Assembly (NCBI RefSeq): GCF_002938435.1
Contig: NZ_POQT01000040.1
Span: 1 to 45,618, forward strand
DNA: 45,618 bases
DNA from: Blastococcus saxobsidens
GTDB taxonomy: Bacteria; Actinomycetota; Actinomycetes; Mycobacteriales; Geodermatophilaceae
Direction: 5' to 3'
The position numbers were made by a program, and so were the translations under genes. The number at the start of each line of letters is the position of its first letter. The stretch's first letter is position 1. The notes beneath the pieces were generated by a model. That model did not search any database and was not told where the DNA came from. It was given only the letters and a program-made list of their open reading frames with translations. This document shows positions 25,578 to 34,675 of this stretch, one piece after another.

Positions 25578-25621
25578 GTGTCCGGTCGCACATTCCGGCC
25601 CCGGACACACGCACGTAACCT
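25578..25621 (+). promoter_or_regulatory. korA promoter with flanking inverted repeat
   Basis: TTCCGG (25593-25598) and TAACCT (25616-25621) with 17 bases between them form a good promoter candidate, with a leader of roughly 17 bases. An inverted repeat GTGTCCGG-N15-CCGGACAC (25578-25585 and 25601-25608) straddles the -35 box, and its right arm lies between -35 and -10. This position would suit a repressor site. Confidence 0.45.
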
Positions 25622-25644
25622 CGCCCGGTGGAGGTAGACCGCTG

Positions 25645-27645
25645 ATGACTGGCACCAACCCGACCGTCGCGCCGCCGAATCCGGACGGTGCCCTGGCCAC
25701 CTCGGTGTCCAGCTCGGCCCCCGGCGGCCTCGTGAAGAGCGTCGTGGAGCTCGACCGCGTCGTCATCCGGCTCGCCGGCGACTCCGGCGACGGCATGCAG
25801 CTCACCGGCAACCGGTTCACGAGCGAGACGGCTTCCTTCGGCAACGACCTGAAGACGCTGCCGAACTTCCCCGCCGAGATCCGGGCGCCGACGGGCACCC
25901 TGCCGGGCGTCAGCTCCTTCCAGCTGCAGTTCGCCGACCACGACGTCATGACGCCGGGTGACGCGCCCGACGTGCTGGTCGCGATGAACCCCGCCGCGCT
26001 CAAGGCGAACCTCGCCGAGCTGCCCGGCGGCGGGCTGCTGATCCTCGACTCCGACGAGTTCACCCCGCGGAACCTGGCCAAGGTCGGCTACGCGACGAAC
26101 CCGATCGAGGACGGCTCCCTCGAGGGCTGGCAGACCGTCAGCGTCCCGCTGACCTCGATGACGACGGATGCGCTCAAGGACTCCGGTCTCGGCAAGAAGG
26201 AGGCCGAGCGCAGCAAGAACATGTTCACGCTCGGCCTGCTGAGCTGGATGTACCACCGGCCGACCGAGGGCACCATCCGCTTCCTGGAGCGGCAGTTCCG
26301 CCGGAAGCCGGAGATCGCGGCGGCCAACATCGCCGCGTTCCGCGCCGGCTACAACTACGGCGACACCACCGAGGCGTTCGCGGTCTCCTACGAGATCAAG
26401 CCCGCCCCGATGAAGCCGGGCCGCTACCGGAACATCTCCGGCAACCAGGCTCTGGCCCTCGGGCTCGTCGCCGCCGGGCAGCGCTCCGGCCTGCCGATCT
26501 TCCTCGGCGCGTACCCGATAACCCCGGCGTCGGACATCCTCCACGAGCTGTCCCGGCACAAGTCCTTCGGCGTCCGCACCTTCCAGGCCGAGGACGAGAT
26601 CGCCGGCATCGGCGCGGCCCTGGGCGCCTCCTTCGGCGGCGCGCTCGGCATCACCACGACGTCGGGCCCCGGTGTGGCGCTCAAGGCCGAGACGATCGGC
26701 CTGGCGGTCATGACCGAGCTGCCGCTGGTGATCGTCGACGTGCAGCGCGGCGGGCCCTCGACCGGCCTGCCCACCAAGACCGAGCAGTCCGACCTGCTGC
26801 AGGCGATGTTCGGCCGCAACGGCGAGGCGCCGGTGCCGGTGATCGCGCCACGGTCTCCCGGCGACTGCTTCGACGCCGCCGTCGAGGCCGCGCGGATCGC
26901 ACTCGCCTACCGGACCCCCGTCATGCTGCTGTCCGACGGGTACCTGGCCAACGGCGCCGAGCCGTGGGCCATCCCCGACGCCGACTCGCTGCCCGACCTC
27001 ACCCCGGCGGTCGCGTTCGCCACCGAGCCCAACGGCGAGGACGGCGAGTTCCTCCCCTACCTGCGCGACGAGGAGACCCTGGCGCGCGCCTGGGCCATCC
27101 CCGGCACGGCGGGGATGCAGCACCGCATCGGTGGGCTGGAGAAGGCCGACCGGACGGGCAACATCTCCTACGACCCGGCCAACCACGACTTCATGACGCG
27201 CACGCGCCAGGCGAAGATCGACGGCATCGCCGCGACGATCCCGCCGACCGACGTCGAGGACCCCGACGGCGACGCCCGCGTCGCCGTCATCGGCTGGGGC
27301 TCCACGTACGGGCCGATCGGCGCCGCCTGCCGGCGGATCCGGTCCTCCGGCCGCAAGGTAGCCCAGATCCACCTGCGGCACATCAACCCGTTCCCGGCCG
27401 ACCTCGGTGAGGTCCTGGCCCGGTACGACCGGGTGATCTGCCCGGAGATGAACCTCGGGCAGCTGGCCCTGCTGCTGCGCGCCAAGTACCTGGTGGACGT
27501 GCAGAGCCACACGCAGGTGCGCGGGATGCCGTTCCGCTCCGCCGAGCTGGCCGCGGTCATCCAGGACGCCATCGACACCGCGGACCCCGCCGCCGCGAAC
27601 TCCACCGCCGTGAACCCCACAGCTGTGAACGGAGCACTCCAGTGA
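25645..27645 (+). CDS. korA: 2-oxoacid:ferredoxin oxidoreductase, subunit alpha (gamma-alpha fusion)
   Basis: A 666-residue KorA-type subunit. Residues ~35-225 are the gamma domain ([19 protein letters not shown]), fused in front of the alpha pyrimidine-binding domain (~255-480, with [15 protein letters not shown] and [18 protein letters not shown]) and a C-terminal transketolase-like domain. With KorB it converts 2-oxoglutarate (possibly other 2-oxoacids) and CoA to the acyl-CoA, reducing ferredoxin. The fused layout matches the mycobacterial KorA used with or instead of 2-oxoglutarate dehydrogenase. The start has GGAGG about 10 bases upstream, and the gene overlaps korB by 4 bases. Confidence 0.93.
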   Translation: MTGTNPTVAPPNPDGALATSVSSSAPGGLVKSVVELDRVVIRLAGDSGDGMQLTGNRFTSETASFGNDLKTLPNFPAEIRAPTGTLPGVSSFQLQFADHDVMTPGDAPDVLVAMNPAALKANLAELPGGGLLILDSDEFTPRNLAKVGYATNPIEDGSLEGWQTVSVPLTSMTTDALKDSGLGKKEAERSKNMFTLGLLSWMYHRPTEGTIRFLERQFRRKPEIAAANIAAFRAGYNYGDTTEAFAVSYEIKPAPMKPGRYRNISGNQALALGLVAAGQRSGLPIFLGAYPITPASDILHELSRHKSFGVRTFQAEDEIAGIGAALGASFGGALGITTTSGPGVALKAETIGLAVMTELPLVIVDVQRGGPSTGLPTKTEQSDLLQAMFGRNGEAPVPVIAPRSPGDCFDAAVEAARIALAYRTPVMLLSDGYLANGAEPWAIPDADSLPDLTPAVAFATEPNGEDGEFLPYLRDEETLARAWAIPGTAGMQHRIGGLEKADRTGNISYDPANHDFMTRTRQAKIDGIAATIPPTDVEDPDGDARVAVIGWGSTYGPIGAACRRIRSSGRKVAQIHLRHINPFPADLGEVLARYDRVICPEMNLGQLALLLRAKYLVDVQSHTQVRGMPFRSAELAAVIQDAIDTADPAAANSTAVNPTAVNGALQ

Positions 27646-28736
27646 CCACCGTCGAACTGGGCATGCCGGACGCGCCGACCCCGATCGACGCCGCCATCGC
27701 CCGCTCGCTCGAACAGCACGGTCCCAAGCAGACCGAGCTCAAGGGCAAGGACTTCAAGACCGACCAGGAGGTCCGCTGGTGCCCCGGGTGCGGTGACTAC
27801 GTCATCCTCAACGCGGTCCAGAGCTTCCTGCCCAGCCTCGGCATCGCCCGCGAGGACATGGTCATCGTGTCGGGCATCGGCTGCTCGTCGCGCTTCCCGT
27901 ACTACATGAACACCTACGGGATGCACTCGATCCACGGCCGCGCCCCCGCGATCGCCACCGGCCTGGCGGCCTCGCGTCCCGACCTCTCGGTCTGGGTGGT
28001 CACCGGCGACGGCGACGCGCTGTCGATCGGCGGCAACCACCTGATCCACGCGCTGCGGCGCAACGTCAACATGACGATCCTGCTGTTCAACAACCGGATC
28101 TACGGGCTGACCAAGGGGCAGTACTCCCCCACCTCGGAGGTCGGCAAGGTCACCAAGTCCACGCCGATGGGCTCGCTGGACCACCCGTTCAACCCGGTGT
28201 CCCTCGCCCTGGGCGCCGACGCCACGTTCGTCGGCCGCGCCATGGACTCCGACCGCAAGGGGCTCACCGAGGTGCTGCGGCAGGCCGCGGAGCACCAGGG
28301 CACGTCGCTGGTGGAGATCTACCAGAACTGCAACATCTTCAACGACGGCGCGTTCGAGCTGCTCAAGGACCCGGCGACCGGCCCGATGTGGACGATCCCG
28401 CTCGAGCACGGCAAGCCCCTGGTCTTCGGTCCGGACGGCGCCTCGTGCGTGGTCCGCGAGGACTTCGGCGGCTTGCGGATCGCCGAGACCAACCAGGTCG
28501 ACCCGAGCGAGATCGTCGTGCACGACGCCACCCGCGAGGACCCGTCCTACGCGTTCGCGCTGTCGCGGCTGTCCTCCCAGGACCTGCGCTACACGCCGAT
28601 GGGCGTCTTCCGGAAGGTCCGCAAGCCCTCGTACGAGGCGATGATGGCCGAGCAGCTCGACGAGGCCCGTCTGCAGGGTCCCGGCGACCTCGACGCACTC
28701 CTCGCCGGCGGCGACACCTGGGAAGTGAAGGCCTGA
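27642..28736 (+). CDS. korB: 2-oxoacid:ferredoxin oxidoreductase, subunit beta
   Basis: A 364-residue thiamine-diphosphate and [4Fe-4S] subunit. Cluster Cys candidates are C47 and C50 (WCPGCGDY), C81 (GIGCSSRFP) and a later Cys in YQNCNIFND. The thiamine/Mg motif is GDGDALSIGGNH (122-133) with N150-N151. It pairs with KorA to form the oxygen-tolerant KorAB complex that links the TCA cycle to ferredoxin. It ends 7 bases before the convergent regulator gene. Confidence 0.94.
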   Translation: MTTVELGMPDAPTPIDAAIARSLEQHGPKQTELKGKDFKTDQEVRWCPGCGDYVILNAVQSFLPSLGIAREDMVIVSGIGCSSRFPYYMNTYGMHSIHGRAPAIATGLAASRPDLSVWVVTGDGDALSIGGNHLIHALRRNVNMTILLFNNRIYGLTKGQYSPTSEVGKVTKSTPMGSLDHPFNPVSLALGADATFVGRAMDSDRKGLTEVLRQAAEHQGTSLVEIYQNCNIFNDGAFELLKDPATGPMWTIPLEHGKPLVFGPDGASCVVREDFGGLRIAETNQVDPSEIVVHDATREDPSYAFALSRLSSQDLRYTPMGVFRKVRKPSYEAMMAEQLDEARLQGPGDLDALLAGGDTWEVKA

Positions 28737-28743
28737 TCCCCTA

Positions 28744-30168
28744 CTAGGCCGTGCCCGCGGGCCCGTCCCCTCCCGGGGGGCGGGCCCGCGGTGCGGCCGC
28801 CGCCTGCTCGCGCAGCACCGAGGTCAGCACGACCAGCGCGTCGCGCAGCTCGCCACGCGTCGGGGCGGCGAAGCCGAGCACCAGCCCTGCGCGGCCGACG
28901 TCCGCACGGGCCGAGTGCCGCGCCAGGCCGTCCAGGGCGACGCCTCGCCGCCCCGCGGCCGCCAGCACCGCCGCCTCCACCTCGCTGCCCGCCAGCGGCA
29001 CCAGCACGTGCGCGCCCGCCGGATCGCCCTCGGCGCGGAACCCCGCCGCGGCCACCGCGGCCCGCACCTCCTCCCGCCGGCCGGCCAGCTCGCGGCGCAG
29101 CCGCCGCAGGTGCCGGGCGAGATCCCCGGAGCCGGCCATCGCGGCCAGCACCCGCTGCCCGGCACGGGCCGGGCGGGACCCGGTGGCGACCCTGCGGGCG
29201 AGCACGTCGGCCCGCAGGGACGCGGGCGCCACGAGCCAGCCGACGCCCAGCGTCGGGCTGAGGATCTTGCTGCTCGTCCCGAGGTGGACCACGACGTCCG
29301 GGCCCAGCGCCCCCAGCAACGGCAGCGGGGCGACGTCGTAACGCAGCTCGCCGTCGTAGTCGTCCTCCAGCACCCACCAGCCGTCGGCACGGGCCCGGGC
29401 GACCAGGGCCAGCCGCCGCGCCGCCGACATCCGCCGGCCCAGCGGGTACTGGTGGGCCGGCGTGCAGTACACCGCCGCCAGGTCCGCGGGCAGCGCGTCG
29501 ACCACCAGCCCGTCGTCGTCCACCGGCACGGGCACGACCTCGATCCCCGCGTCGAGCAGCGCGCCCACGACCCGCTGGTAGCCCGGGTCCTCCACCGCGA
29601 CCCGGCTGCCGGGCGGCAGGGTGCGCACGACCTCGGCCACCGCGGCCGAGGTGCCGGCGGTGGCCAGCACGTCGTCCGGGCCGGCCACGAGCCCGCGGTG
29701 GCGCAGCAGGTGCTCGGCCACCGCCTGCCGGAAGCCCGGATCCCCCGCCGGCTCCGGGCGGCCGTCCGGGGCGCCGTCCCCCGCCGCGCGCCAGGCCCGG
29801 CGCCACGCGGCCCGGTCCAGCACCTCCAGGCACGGCGAGCCGGCCCGGAGGTCGACCAGGACGGGGGTGGGCCGCTCGTCGGGCCGGCGGGGCACCGGTG
29901 CGGCGGCTCCCGCCCCGGCACCGCCCAGGACGAAGGTGCCCACTCCTCGCCGGCCGCCCGCCCAGCCCTCCGCGAGCAGCTGGTCGTAGGCGGCCGCCGT
30001 CACCGTGCGGCTGACCCGCAGCGCGGCGGCGAGCTCCCGCGTCGACGGCAGCCGGTCGCCCGGCCGGAGGACGCCGTCGGCGGCGGCGGCCCGCAGCGCG
30101 TCGGCGAGCTGCACCGCCAGCGGGACGCCGGCCGCGCGGTCGAGCACGAGGGGCGGGATGCCGGTCAC
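28744..30168 (-). CDS. MocR/PdxR-type regulator (GntR HTH + aminotransferase domain)
   Basis: A 474-residue transcription factor. A GntR winged helix lies at ~1-75 (LRPGDRLPSTRELAAALRVSRTVTAAAYDQL), then a class I aminotransferase-like domain at ~100-450. The PLP pocket is complete: CTPAHQYPLG (235-244), EDDYDGELRY (268-277) and lysine K301 in SSKILSPTLG. MocR proteins bind PLP and typically control vitamin B6 or amino-acid genes. The start is GTG at 30168 with GAGGAG just upstream; the open frame further up has no such site. It is divergent from a PNPOx-like gene 91 bases away, the likely target. Confidence 0.9.
   Translation of the reverse strand: MTGIPPLVLDRAAGVPLAVQLADALRAAAADGVLRPGDRLPSTRELAAALRVSRTVTAAAYDQLLAEGWAGGRRGVGTFVLGGAGAGAAAPVPRRPDERPTPVLVDLRAGSPCLEVLDRAAWRRAWRAAGDGAPDGRPEPAGDPGFRQAVAEHLLRHRGLVAGPDDVLATAGTSAAVAEVVRTLPPGSRVAVEDPGYQRVVGALLDAGIEVVPVPVDDDGLVVDALPADLAAVYCTPAHQYPLGRRMSAARRLALVARARADGWWVLEDDYDGELRYDVAPLPLLGALGPDVVVHLGTSSKILSPTLGVGWLVAPASLRADVLARRVATGSRPARAGQRVLAAMAGSGDLARHLRRLRRELAGRREEVRAAVAAAGFRAEGDPAGAHVLVPLAGSEVEAAVLAAAGRRGVALDGLARHSARADVGRAGLVLGFAAPTRGELRDALVVLTSVLREQAAAAPRARPPGGDGPAGTA
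28755..28791 (+). terminator. korAB terminator hairpin lying inside the convergent regulator gene
   Basis: Arms CCGCGGGCCCG (28755-28765) and CGGGCCCGCGG (28781-28791), with further C/G pairing inside, start 19 bases after the korB stop. The hairpin is made from the last codons (Pro/Arg/Gly-rich) of the regulator gene on the other strand. Confidence 0.6.
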
Positions 30169-30259
30169 CGATCTCCTCGTCGTCGTCCCGGGGTGGCCTG
30201 CCGAAATGCTAGCGGATTGGCCGTTCCACAGGGCCACCGGTGGCCCGCAGGATCGGGGC
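30169..30259. promoter_or_regulatory. Divergent MocR/PNPOx promoter region with 16-bp palindrome
   Basis: This 91-base gap holds a perfect palindrome GGGCCACCGGTGGCCC at 30231-30246, close to the ATG of the PNPOx-like gene, and a CTAGC element near 30209-30213 that may belong to the regulator's promoter. The palindrome is the most likely operator for the MocR protein. Confidence 0.5.
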
Positions 30260-30937
30260 ATGGACGTCGCAGCACCGCTCTCCCCCACCGACCGCAGCAC
30301 CGTGCGCCGCGGCAGCAAGCGCGCCCGGACCGACCGCGCCGACCTGTACGCGGTCCTCGACGCCGGCCTGATGGGTCACCTGGGCGTGCAGCTCGCCGGC
30401 GCCCCGGTGGTCCTGCCCACCGGGTACGGACGGCGCGGCGACACCCTCTACCTGCACGGCTCCACCGGAGCGGCGACGCTCCGGGCCGCCACCGACGGCG
30501 CCCCGGTCTGCTTCACCGTCACGCACCTCGACGGCGTCGTCTACGCCCGTTCCGCCTTCCACCACTCGGTGAACTACCGCTGCGCGGTGGTGCACGGCAC
30601 CGCCCGGCTGGTCACCGAGGAGGCCGAGCGCCTCGTCGGGCTCGAGGCGCTCACCGAGCAGCTCGCGCCCGGTTCCTGGGCGGCGTCCCGGCGGCCGGAC
30701 CGCAAGGAGCTGGCCGCCACGGCGGTGCTCGCGCTCGACCTGGCCGAGGCCAGCGTGAAGATCCGCACCGGCCCGCCCGGCGACGACGCGAGGGACGTCG
30801 AGGGACCCGACCGGGTGTGGGCGGGGGTGCTCCCCCTGCGCACGGTCACCTGCGAGCCCGAGCCGTGCCCGCTGCTGCCCCCGGACGTGCCGGTGCCCGC
30901 GCGGGTGCGCGAGCGCCGGATCAGCTCCCGGGCGTGA
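30260..30937 (+). CDS. Pyridoxamine 5'-phosphate oxidase-like FMN-binding protein
   Basis: A 225-residue split-barrel flavoprotein. Visible are the N-terminal helix (RTDRADLYAVLDAGLMGHLGV), strands LPTGYGRRGDTLYLHGS and VCFTVTHLDGVVYARSAFHHSVNYRCAVVHGTARLV, characteristic of the PNPOx-like group sometimes annotated as flavin-nitroreductase relatives. True PdxH residues cannot be confirmed by eye, so the substrate is open. Placement divergent from a MocR regulator supports a vitamin B6 or flavin-linked role. The 3' end overlaps the convergent dehydrogenase gene by 17 bases. Confidence 0.8.
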   Translation: MDVAAPLSPTDRSTVRRGSKRARTDRADLYAVLDAGLMGHLGVQLAGAPVVLPTGYGRRGDTLYLHGSTGAATLRAATDGAPVCFTVTHLDGVVYARSAFHHSVNYRCAVVHGTARLVTEEAERLVGLEALTEQLAPGSWAASRRPDRKELAATAVLALDLAEASVKIRTGPPGDDARDVEGPDRVWAGVLPLRTVTCEPEPCPLLPPDVPVPARVRERRISSRA

Positions 30938-32051
30938 TCCGCAGCAGCGCGTCGTCGCTGCCGTTGTCCGTCAGGGCGTAGAGGGCGCCGTCCCCGCCCT
31001 GCTGCACGGTCCGGATCCGCCCGGAGGTGCCGTCGAGCTCGGGGATGCGGTACTGCTCGACGACGTCACCCGCGTCGTCGAGCCGCAGCGCCAGCACCCC
31101 CTGCGCCTTGAGCAGGGCCACCAGGAGCAGCCCGTCGTAGTCGGCCCACTCCTCCCCGGCCACGAACGTGGCGCCGCTGGTCGCCAGCGTCGGCGTGCCG
31201 GAGGACCACACCGCCTCGACCGCGCCGGGGATGGCGGGGTCGGTCATCGGGACGCTCTCGTCGTAGGACCCGTCGCCGTCGGGGTCCCAGCCGTAGTTGG
31301 CGCCGTCCCGCAGCAGGTTGACCTCGTCGTCGCGGTCGGGGCCGTGCTCCACGGAGAACACCTGCCCCGACCTGGGCCGCACGGCCAGCCCCTGCACGTT
31401 GCGGTGGCCCAGCGTCCAGACCTCGACCTCCCCGGTGGCGACGTCGACGCGCAGCACCTTCCCGCCGAGCGAGCTCCGGTCCTGCGGCAGGCTCCCGTCG
31501 GCGGTGTCCCCGGTGCCGACGAGGAGGGCGCCGTCGGGCGCGAACTCCAGCCGGCACCCCCCGTGCCGCCCGGAGCGCTCGTTGAGCGGCAGGCCCTCCA
31601 CCAGCGGGTCGGCGGACCGGGTGGCCGACGACCAGTCCTCCGCCACCGTCCACCGGACGACCCTGATGTCGCCCTCGGTCGAGCCCTGGCAGCTGTAGAG
31701 GACCCGGTTCTGCTCGAACGCCGGGTCGAGCGCCAGGCCCATGAGCCCGGTCTCGCCGTCCGCGAACAGGTCGTCGGGGTCGGCCGTCACGCTCCGCACC
31801 CCGCCGTCCGGCAGGACGGCGGTGAAGCCGCCGGCGCGCTCGTCGAGCAGCAGGGTGCCGTCCGGCGCCTGGACGACGTCCCACGGGTGGTCCAGGCCGT
31901 CGGCGAGCACCTCCACGTCCAGCGCCGGGGCCCCGGTCGGCGCGGCGACCACCGGCGGCGACGCCGTGCCCTCGGAGGACCGGGCGGTGCACCCGGCCAG
32001 CACCAGCGCGGCGAGGGCGAAGCCGGCAGGGGTCCGCATGCGCACCAGCAT
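30921..32051 (-). CDS. PQQ-dependent sugar dehydrogenase-like lipoprotein
   Basis: A ~376-residue secreted beta-propeller of the soluble glucose/sorbosone dehydrogenase family. A signal peptide ends in the lipobox LAGC. Family blocks are GLDHPWDVVQAPDGTLLLDER, GETGLMGLALDP, ERSGRHGGCRLEFAPDGALLVGTGD, GHRNVQGLAVRP, EHGPDRDDEVN and the calcium-type loop NYGWDPDGDGSYDE. It probably oxidises aldose sugars outside the membrane using PQQ. The frame opens at GTG 32072, and in-frame ATGs at 32051 and 32039 are both compatible with the signal peptide. I list 32051. Confidence 0.85.
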   Translation of the reverse strand: MLVRMRTPAGFALAALVLAGCTARSSEGTASPPVVAAPTGAPALDVEVLADGLDHPWDVVQAPDGTLLLDERAGGFTAVLPDGGVRSVTADPDDLFADGETGLMGLALDPAFEQNRVLYSCQGSTEGDIRVVRWTVAEDWSSATRSADPLVEGLPLNERSGRHGGCRLEFAPDGALLVGTGDTADGSLPQDRSSLGGKVLRVDVATGEVEVWTLGHRNVQGLAVRPRSGQVFSVEHGPDRDDEVNLLRDGANYGWDPDGDGSYDESVPMTDPAIPGAVEAVWSSGTPTLATSGATFVAGEEWADYDGLLLVALLKAQGVLALRLDDAGDVVEQYRIPELDGTSGRIRTVQQGGDGALYALTDNGSDDALLRITPGS

Positions 32052-32084
32052 GCCCGTCGCGCGCCACCTCACCGTCGCGGTGCG

Positions 32085-33137
32085 CTAGCTGGTGCGGGTG
32101 ACCACGTACTCGCACAGCGCCGACAGCGCGTCGCGGACGTCGCCGGGGGGGACCGCGTCCAGCCGGGCCCGCGCGCGGTCGGCGTACTCGCGGAGCACGT
32201 CGTTGGCGCGCACCAGCGACCGCGAGGAGCGCAGCAGGCGCAGCGCCTCGGCGTGGTCGGCGTCGTCGGTGACCGGCGCGGCCACCAGCTCGCGCAGCCG
32301 GGCCTCGGCCGGGTCGTTGCCGGCGAGGGCGAACAGCACGGGCAGCGTGGCGATGCCCTCGCGCAGGTCGGTGCCGGGCAGCTTGCCCGAGGCGCCGTCG
32401 GTGACGATGTCGAGCAGGTCGTCGGAGAGCTGGAAGGCCACGCCCACCTCCTCGCCGAAGGCGGTCAGCGCCTCGACGAGGGCCGGGTCGACGCCGGCGA
32501 ACGAGGCACCGAAGCGGGCCGACGTCGCGACCAGGGAACCGGTCTTGTCGGCGAGCACCTGCAGGTAGTGCGCGACGGCGTCCTCGCCCGGCTGGGCGCC
32601 GACGGTCTCCTGGATCTGACCGGTGACCAACCGCTCGAAGGTGCGGGCCTGGATGCGCACCGCCTCGGGGCCGAGGTCGGCCAGGATGTCGGAGGCCCGG
32701 GCGAACAGCAGGTCGCCGGTGAGGATCGCGATGCTGTTGCTCCAGCGGCTGTTCGCGCTGGGAGCGCCGCGGCGCACGGCGGCCTCGTCCATGACGTCGT
32801 CGTGGTACAGCGTGGCCAGGTGCGTGAGCTCGCAGACGACGGCACCCTCGACGACCTGCCGCGCGGACGGATCGCCGAGCTGGGCGGCCAGCAGCGCCAG
32901 CATCGGGCGGAAGCGCTTGCCGCCGGCGGCCATGAGGTGGCCGGCCGCCTCGCGGACGAACGGGTGCTCGCTGCCGACCGCCTCGGCCAGCCGCGCCTCC
33001 ACCCGGACGAGCCCCTCGGCCAGCCCGGCGCCGAGCTCGCCCTCGGGGAGCCAGGGGCCGATGGTCGACGCCGGCGCGGAGATCCGGTGCCAGACCTCGG
33101 GGTGAGTGCCGTCGGTTGCGGCACGGGCTCCGGTCAT
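32085..33137 (-). CDS. Long-chain polyprenyl diphosphate synthase
   Basis: A 350-residue trans-prenyltransferase that makes the isoprenoid side chain, most likely for menaquinone. The first Asp-rich motif is DDVMD (113-117), the second DDLLD within QLSDDLLDIVTD, and GGKRFRP (72-78) binds diphosphate. Five residues before the first motif is a small residue (A108), which fits a long-chain product. ATG at 33137 overlaps the nuoN stop as TGATG, so it is co-translated with complex I, which reduces menaquinone. The usual name in this context is heptaprenyl/octaprenyl synthase (hepB/grcC type). Confidence 0.92.
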   Translation of the reverse strand: MTGARAATDGTHPEVWHRISAPASTIGPWLPEGELGAGLAEGLVRVEARLAEAVGSEHPFVREAAGHLMAAGGKRFRPMLALLAAQLGDPSARQVVEGAVVCELTHLATLYHDDVMDEAAVRRGAPSANSRWSNSIAILTGDLLFARASDILADLGPEAVRIQARTFERLVTGQIQETVGAQPGEDAVAHYLQVLADKTGSLVATSARFGASFAGVDPALVEALTAFGEEVGVAFQLSDDLLDIVTDGASGKLPGTDLREGIATLPVLFALAGNDPAEARLRELVAAPVTDDADHAEALRLLRSSRSLVRANDVLREYADRARARLDAVPPGDVRDALSALCEYVVTRTS

Positions 33138-34675
33138 CAACCGACGAATCTAGCCGCCTGCCCCGCGAGGTCGAGCACCGCCCCGGGGAGGACGCCCAGC
33201 GCCACGGTGGCCGTCGCGGTGATCGCCAGCACGACGGTGGTGGGCACGCCCGGCACGCCGACGGTCGGCCCGTCGGCGACCGGCTCGGAGAAGTACATGA
33301 GCACGATGACCCGCAGGTAGAAGAACGCCGCCACCGCGCTGGCCAGCAGGGCCACGACCACCAGCGGCCACGCCCCCTGCTCGATGGCCGCGCGGAAGAC
33401 CGCGAACTTGCCCGTGAACCCGGCGGTCAGCGGGATCCCGGCCAGCGCCAGCAGGAACAGGGTCATCACCGCCGCCGTCAGCGGGGACCGCGCGGCGAGC
33501 CCCGCCCACTGCGACAGGTGCGAGGCCTCGCCGTCGCCGTCGCGCACGAGGGTGAGGACGGCGAAGACGCCGATCGTGGTCAGGCCGTAGACCAGCAGGT
33601 AGATCATCGTGCCGGCGAGCCCGGACCCCTCTCCCCCGGCGCCCAGCCCCAGCACACCGGTGAGCAGGAAGCCGGCGTGCGCCACCGAGGAGTAGGCGAG
33701 CATGCGCTTGAGGTCGGTCTGGGTCAGGCCGAGCACCGCCCCGACCACCATCGACACGATCGCCACGGCGTAGACCAGCGGGCGCCAGGTCCACTCGGCG
33801 GTGCCGAAGGCGACGTAGAGCAGCCGCAGGATGGCCCCGAAGGCGGCCACCTTGGTGCAGGCGGCCATGAAGGCGGTGACCGGCGTGGGGGCGCCCTGGT
33901 AGACGTCCGGCGTCCAGGTGTGGAACGGCGCGACGCTGGCCTTGAACAGCAGGCCGACGATCAGCAGGCCGAGGCCGAGCACCAGCAGGGTGTCGCCCCC
34001 GCCGTCGAGCCCCGCCTCGCGGATGTCGCGCAGCCGGATGCTGCCGGTGGCGCCGTAGACCAGCGCCAGCCCGTACAGGAAGAAGGCGGACGCGAAGGCA
34101 CCGAGCAGGAAGTACTTGACCGCCGCCTCCTGCGACAGCAGCCGGCGGCGCCGCGCCAGCCCGCAGATCAGGTAGAGCGGGAGGCTGAGCACCTCCAGGG
34201 CCACGAACATGACCAGCAGGTCGTTGGCCGCGACGAACAGCATCATGCCGCCGATGGCGAAGCTGGCCAGCGGGTAGACCTCGGTCTGCACCCGGGTGGC
34301 GGTCAGCAGCTCGCGGTCGCGCGGGCTGCCGGCCGGGACGGCGGCGCTGGCCACGAACGCCGACCGTGCCGGGTCCAGCCCGCGTTCGGCGAACAGCAGG
34401 ATCGACAGCGCCCCCAGCCCGGCGATCGTGGCCTGGAGGAACAGCGCCGGGCCGTCGACGGCGAGGGCCCCGCCCGCGGTGGTCTCGTGGGTGCCCGACA
34501 GCAGGAGCGTGGTCACCAGCGCGCCGACGGTGCCGACGAGCGCCAGCGCCACCTGCACCGGCTGGCGCGCGTCGCGCGGCACGAACGCCTCCACCAGCAC
34601 GCCCACGCATGCGGCACCGAGGACGAACAGCAGCGGCGCGAGCGCGGCGTAGGAGAGGTCCGGGGCCTCGATCAT
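33137..34675 (-). CDS. nuoN: NADH-quinone oxidoreductase subunit N
   Basis: A 512-residue antiporter-like membrane subunit of complex I with about 14 hydrophobic segments. It has the conserved membrane lysines (EAAVKYFLLGAFASAF, LLFKASVAPFHTWTPDVYQGAPTPVTAFM, LKRMLAYSSVAHAGF) that form the proton channel. The ATG overlaps the nuoM stop by 4 bases. Confidence 0.97.
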   Translation of the reverse strand: MIEAPDLSYAALAPLLFVLGAACVGVLVEAFVPRDARQPVQVALALVGTVGALVTTLLLSGTHETTAGGALAVDGPALFLQATIAGLGALSILLFAERGLDPARSAFVASAAVPAGSPRDRELLTATRVQTEVYPLASFAIGGMMLFVAANDLLVMFVALEVLSLPLYLICGLARRRRLLSQEAAVKYFLLGAFASAFFLYGLALVYGATGSIRLRDIREAGLDGGGDTLLVLGLGLLIVGLLFKASVAPFHTWTPDVYQGAPTPVTAFMAACTKVAAFGAILRLLYVAFGTAEWTWRPLVYAVAIVSMVVGAVLGLTQTDLKRMLAYSSVAHAGFLLTGVLGLGAGGEGSGLAGTMIYLLVYGLTTIGVFAVLTLVRDGDGEASHLSQWAGLAARSPLTAAVMTLFLLALAGIPLTAGFTGKFAVFRAAIEQGAWPLVVVALLASAVAAFFYLRVIVLMYFSEPVADGPTVGVPGVPTTVVLAITATATVALGVLPGAVLDLAGQAARFVG

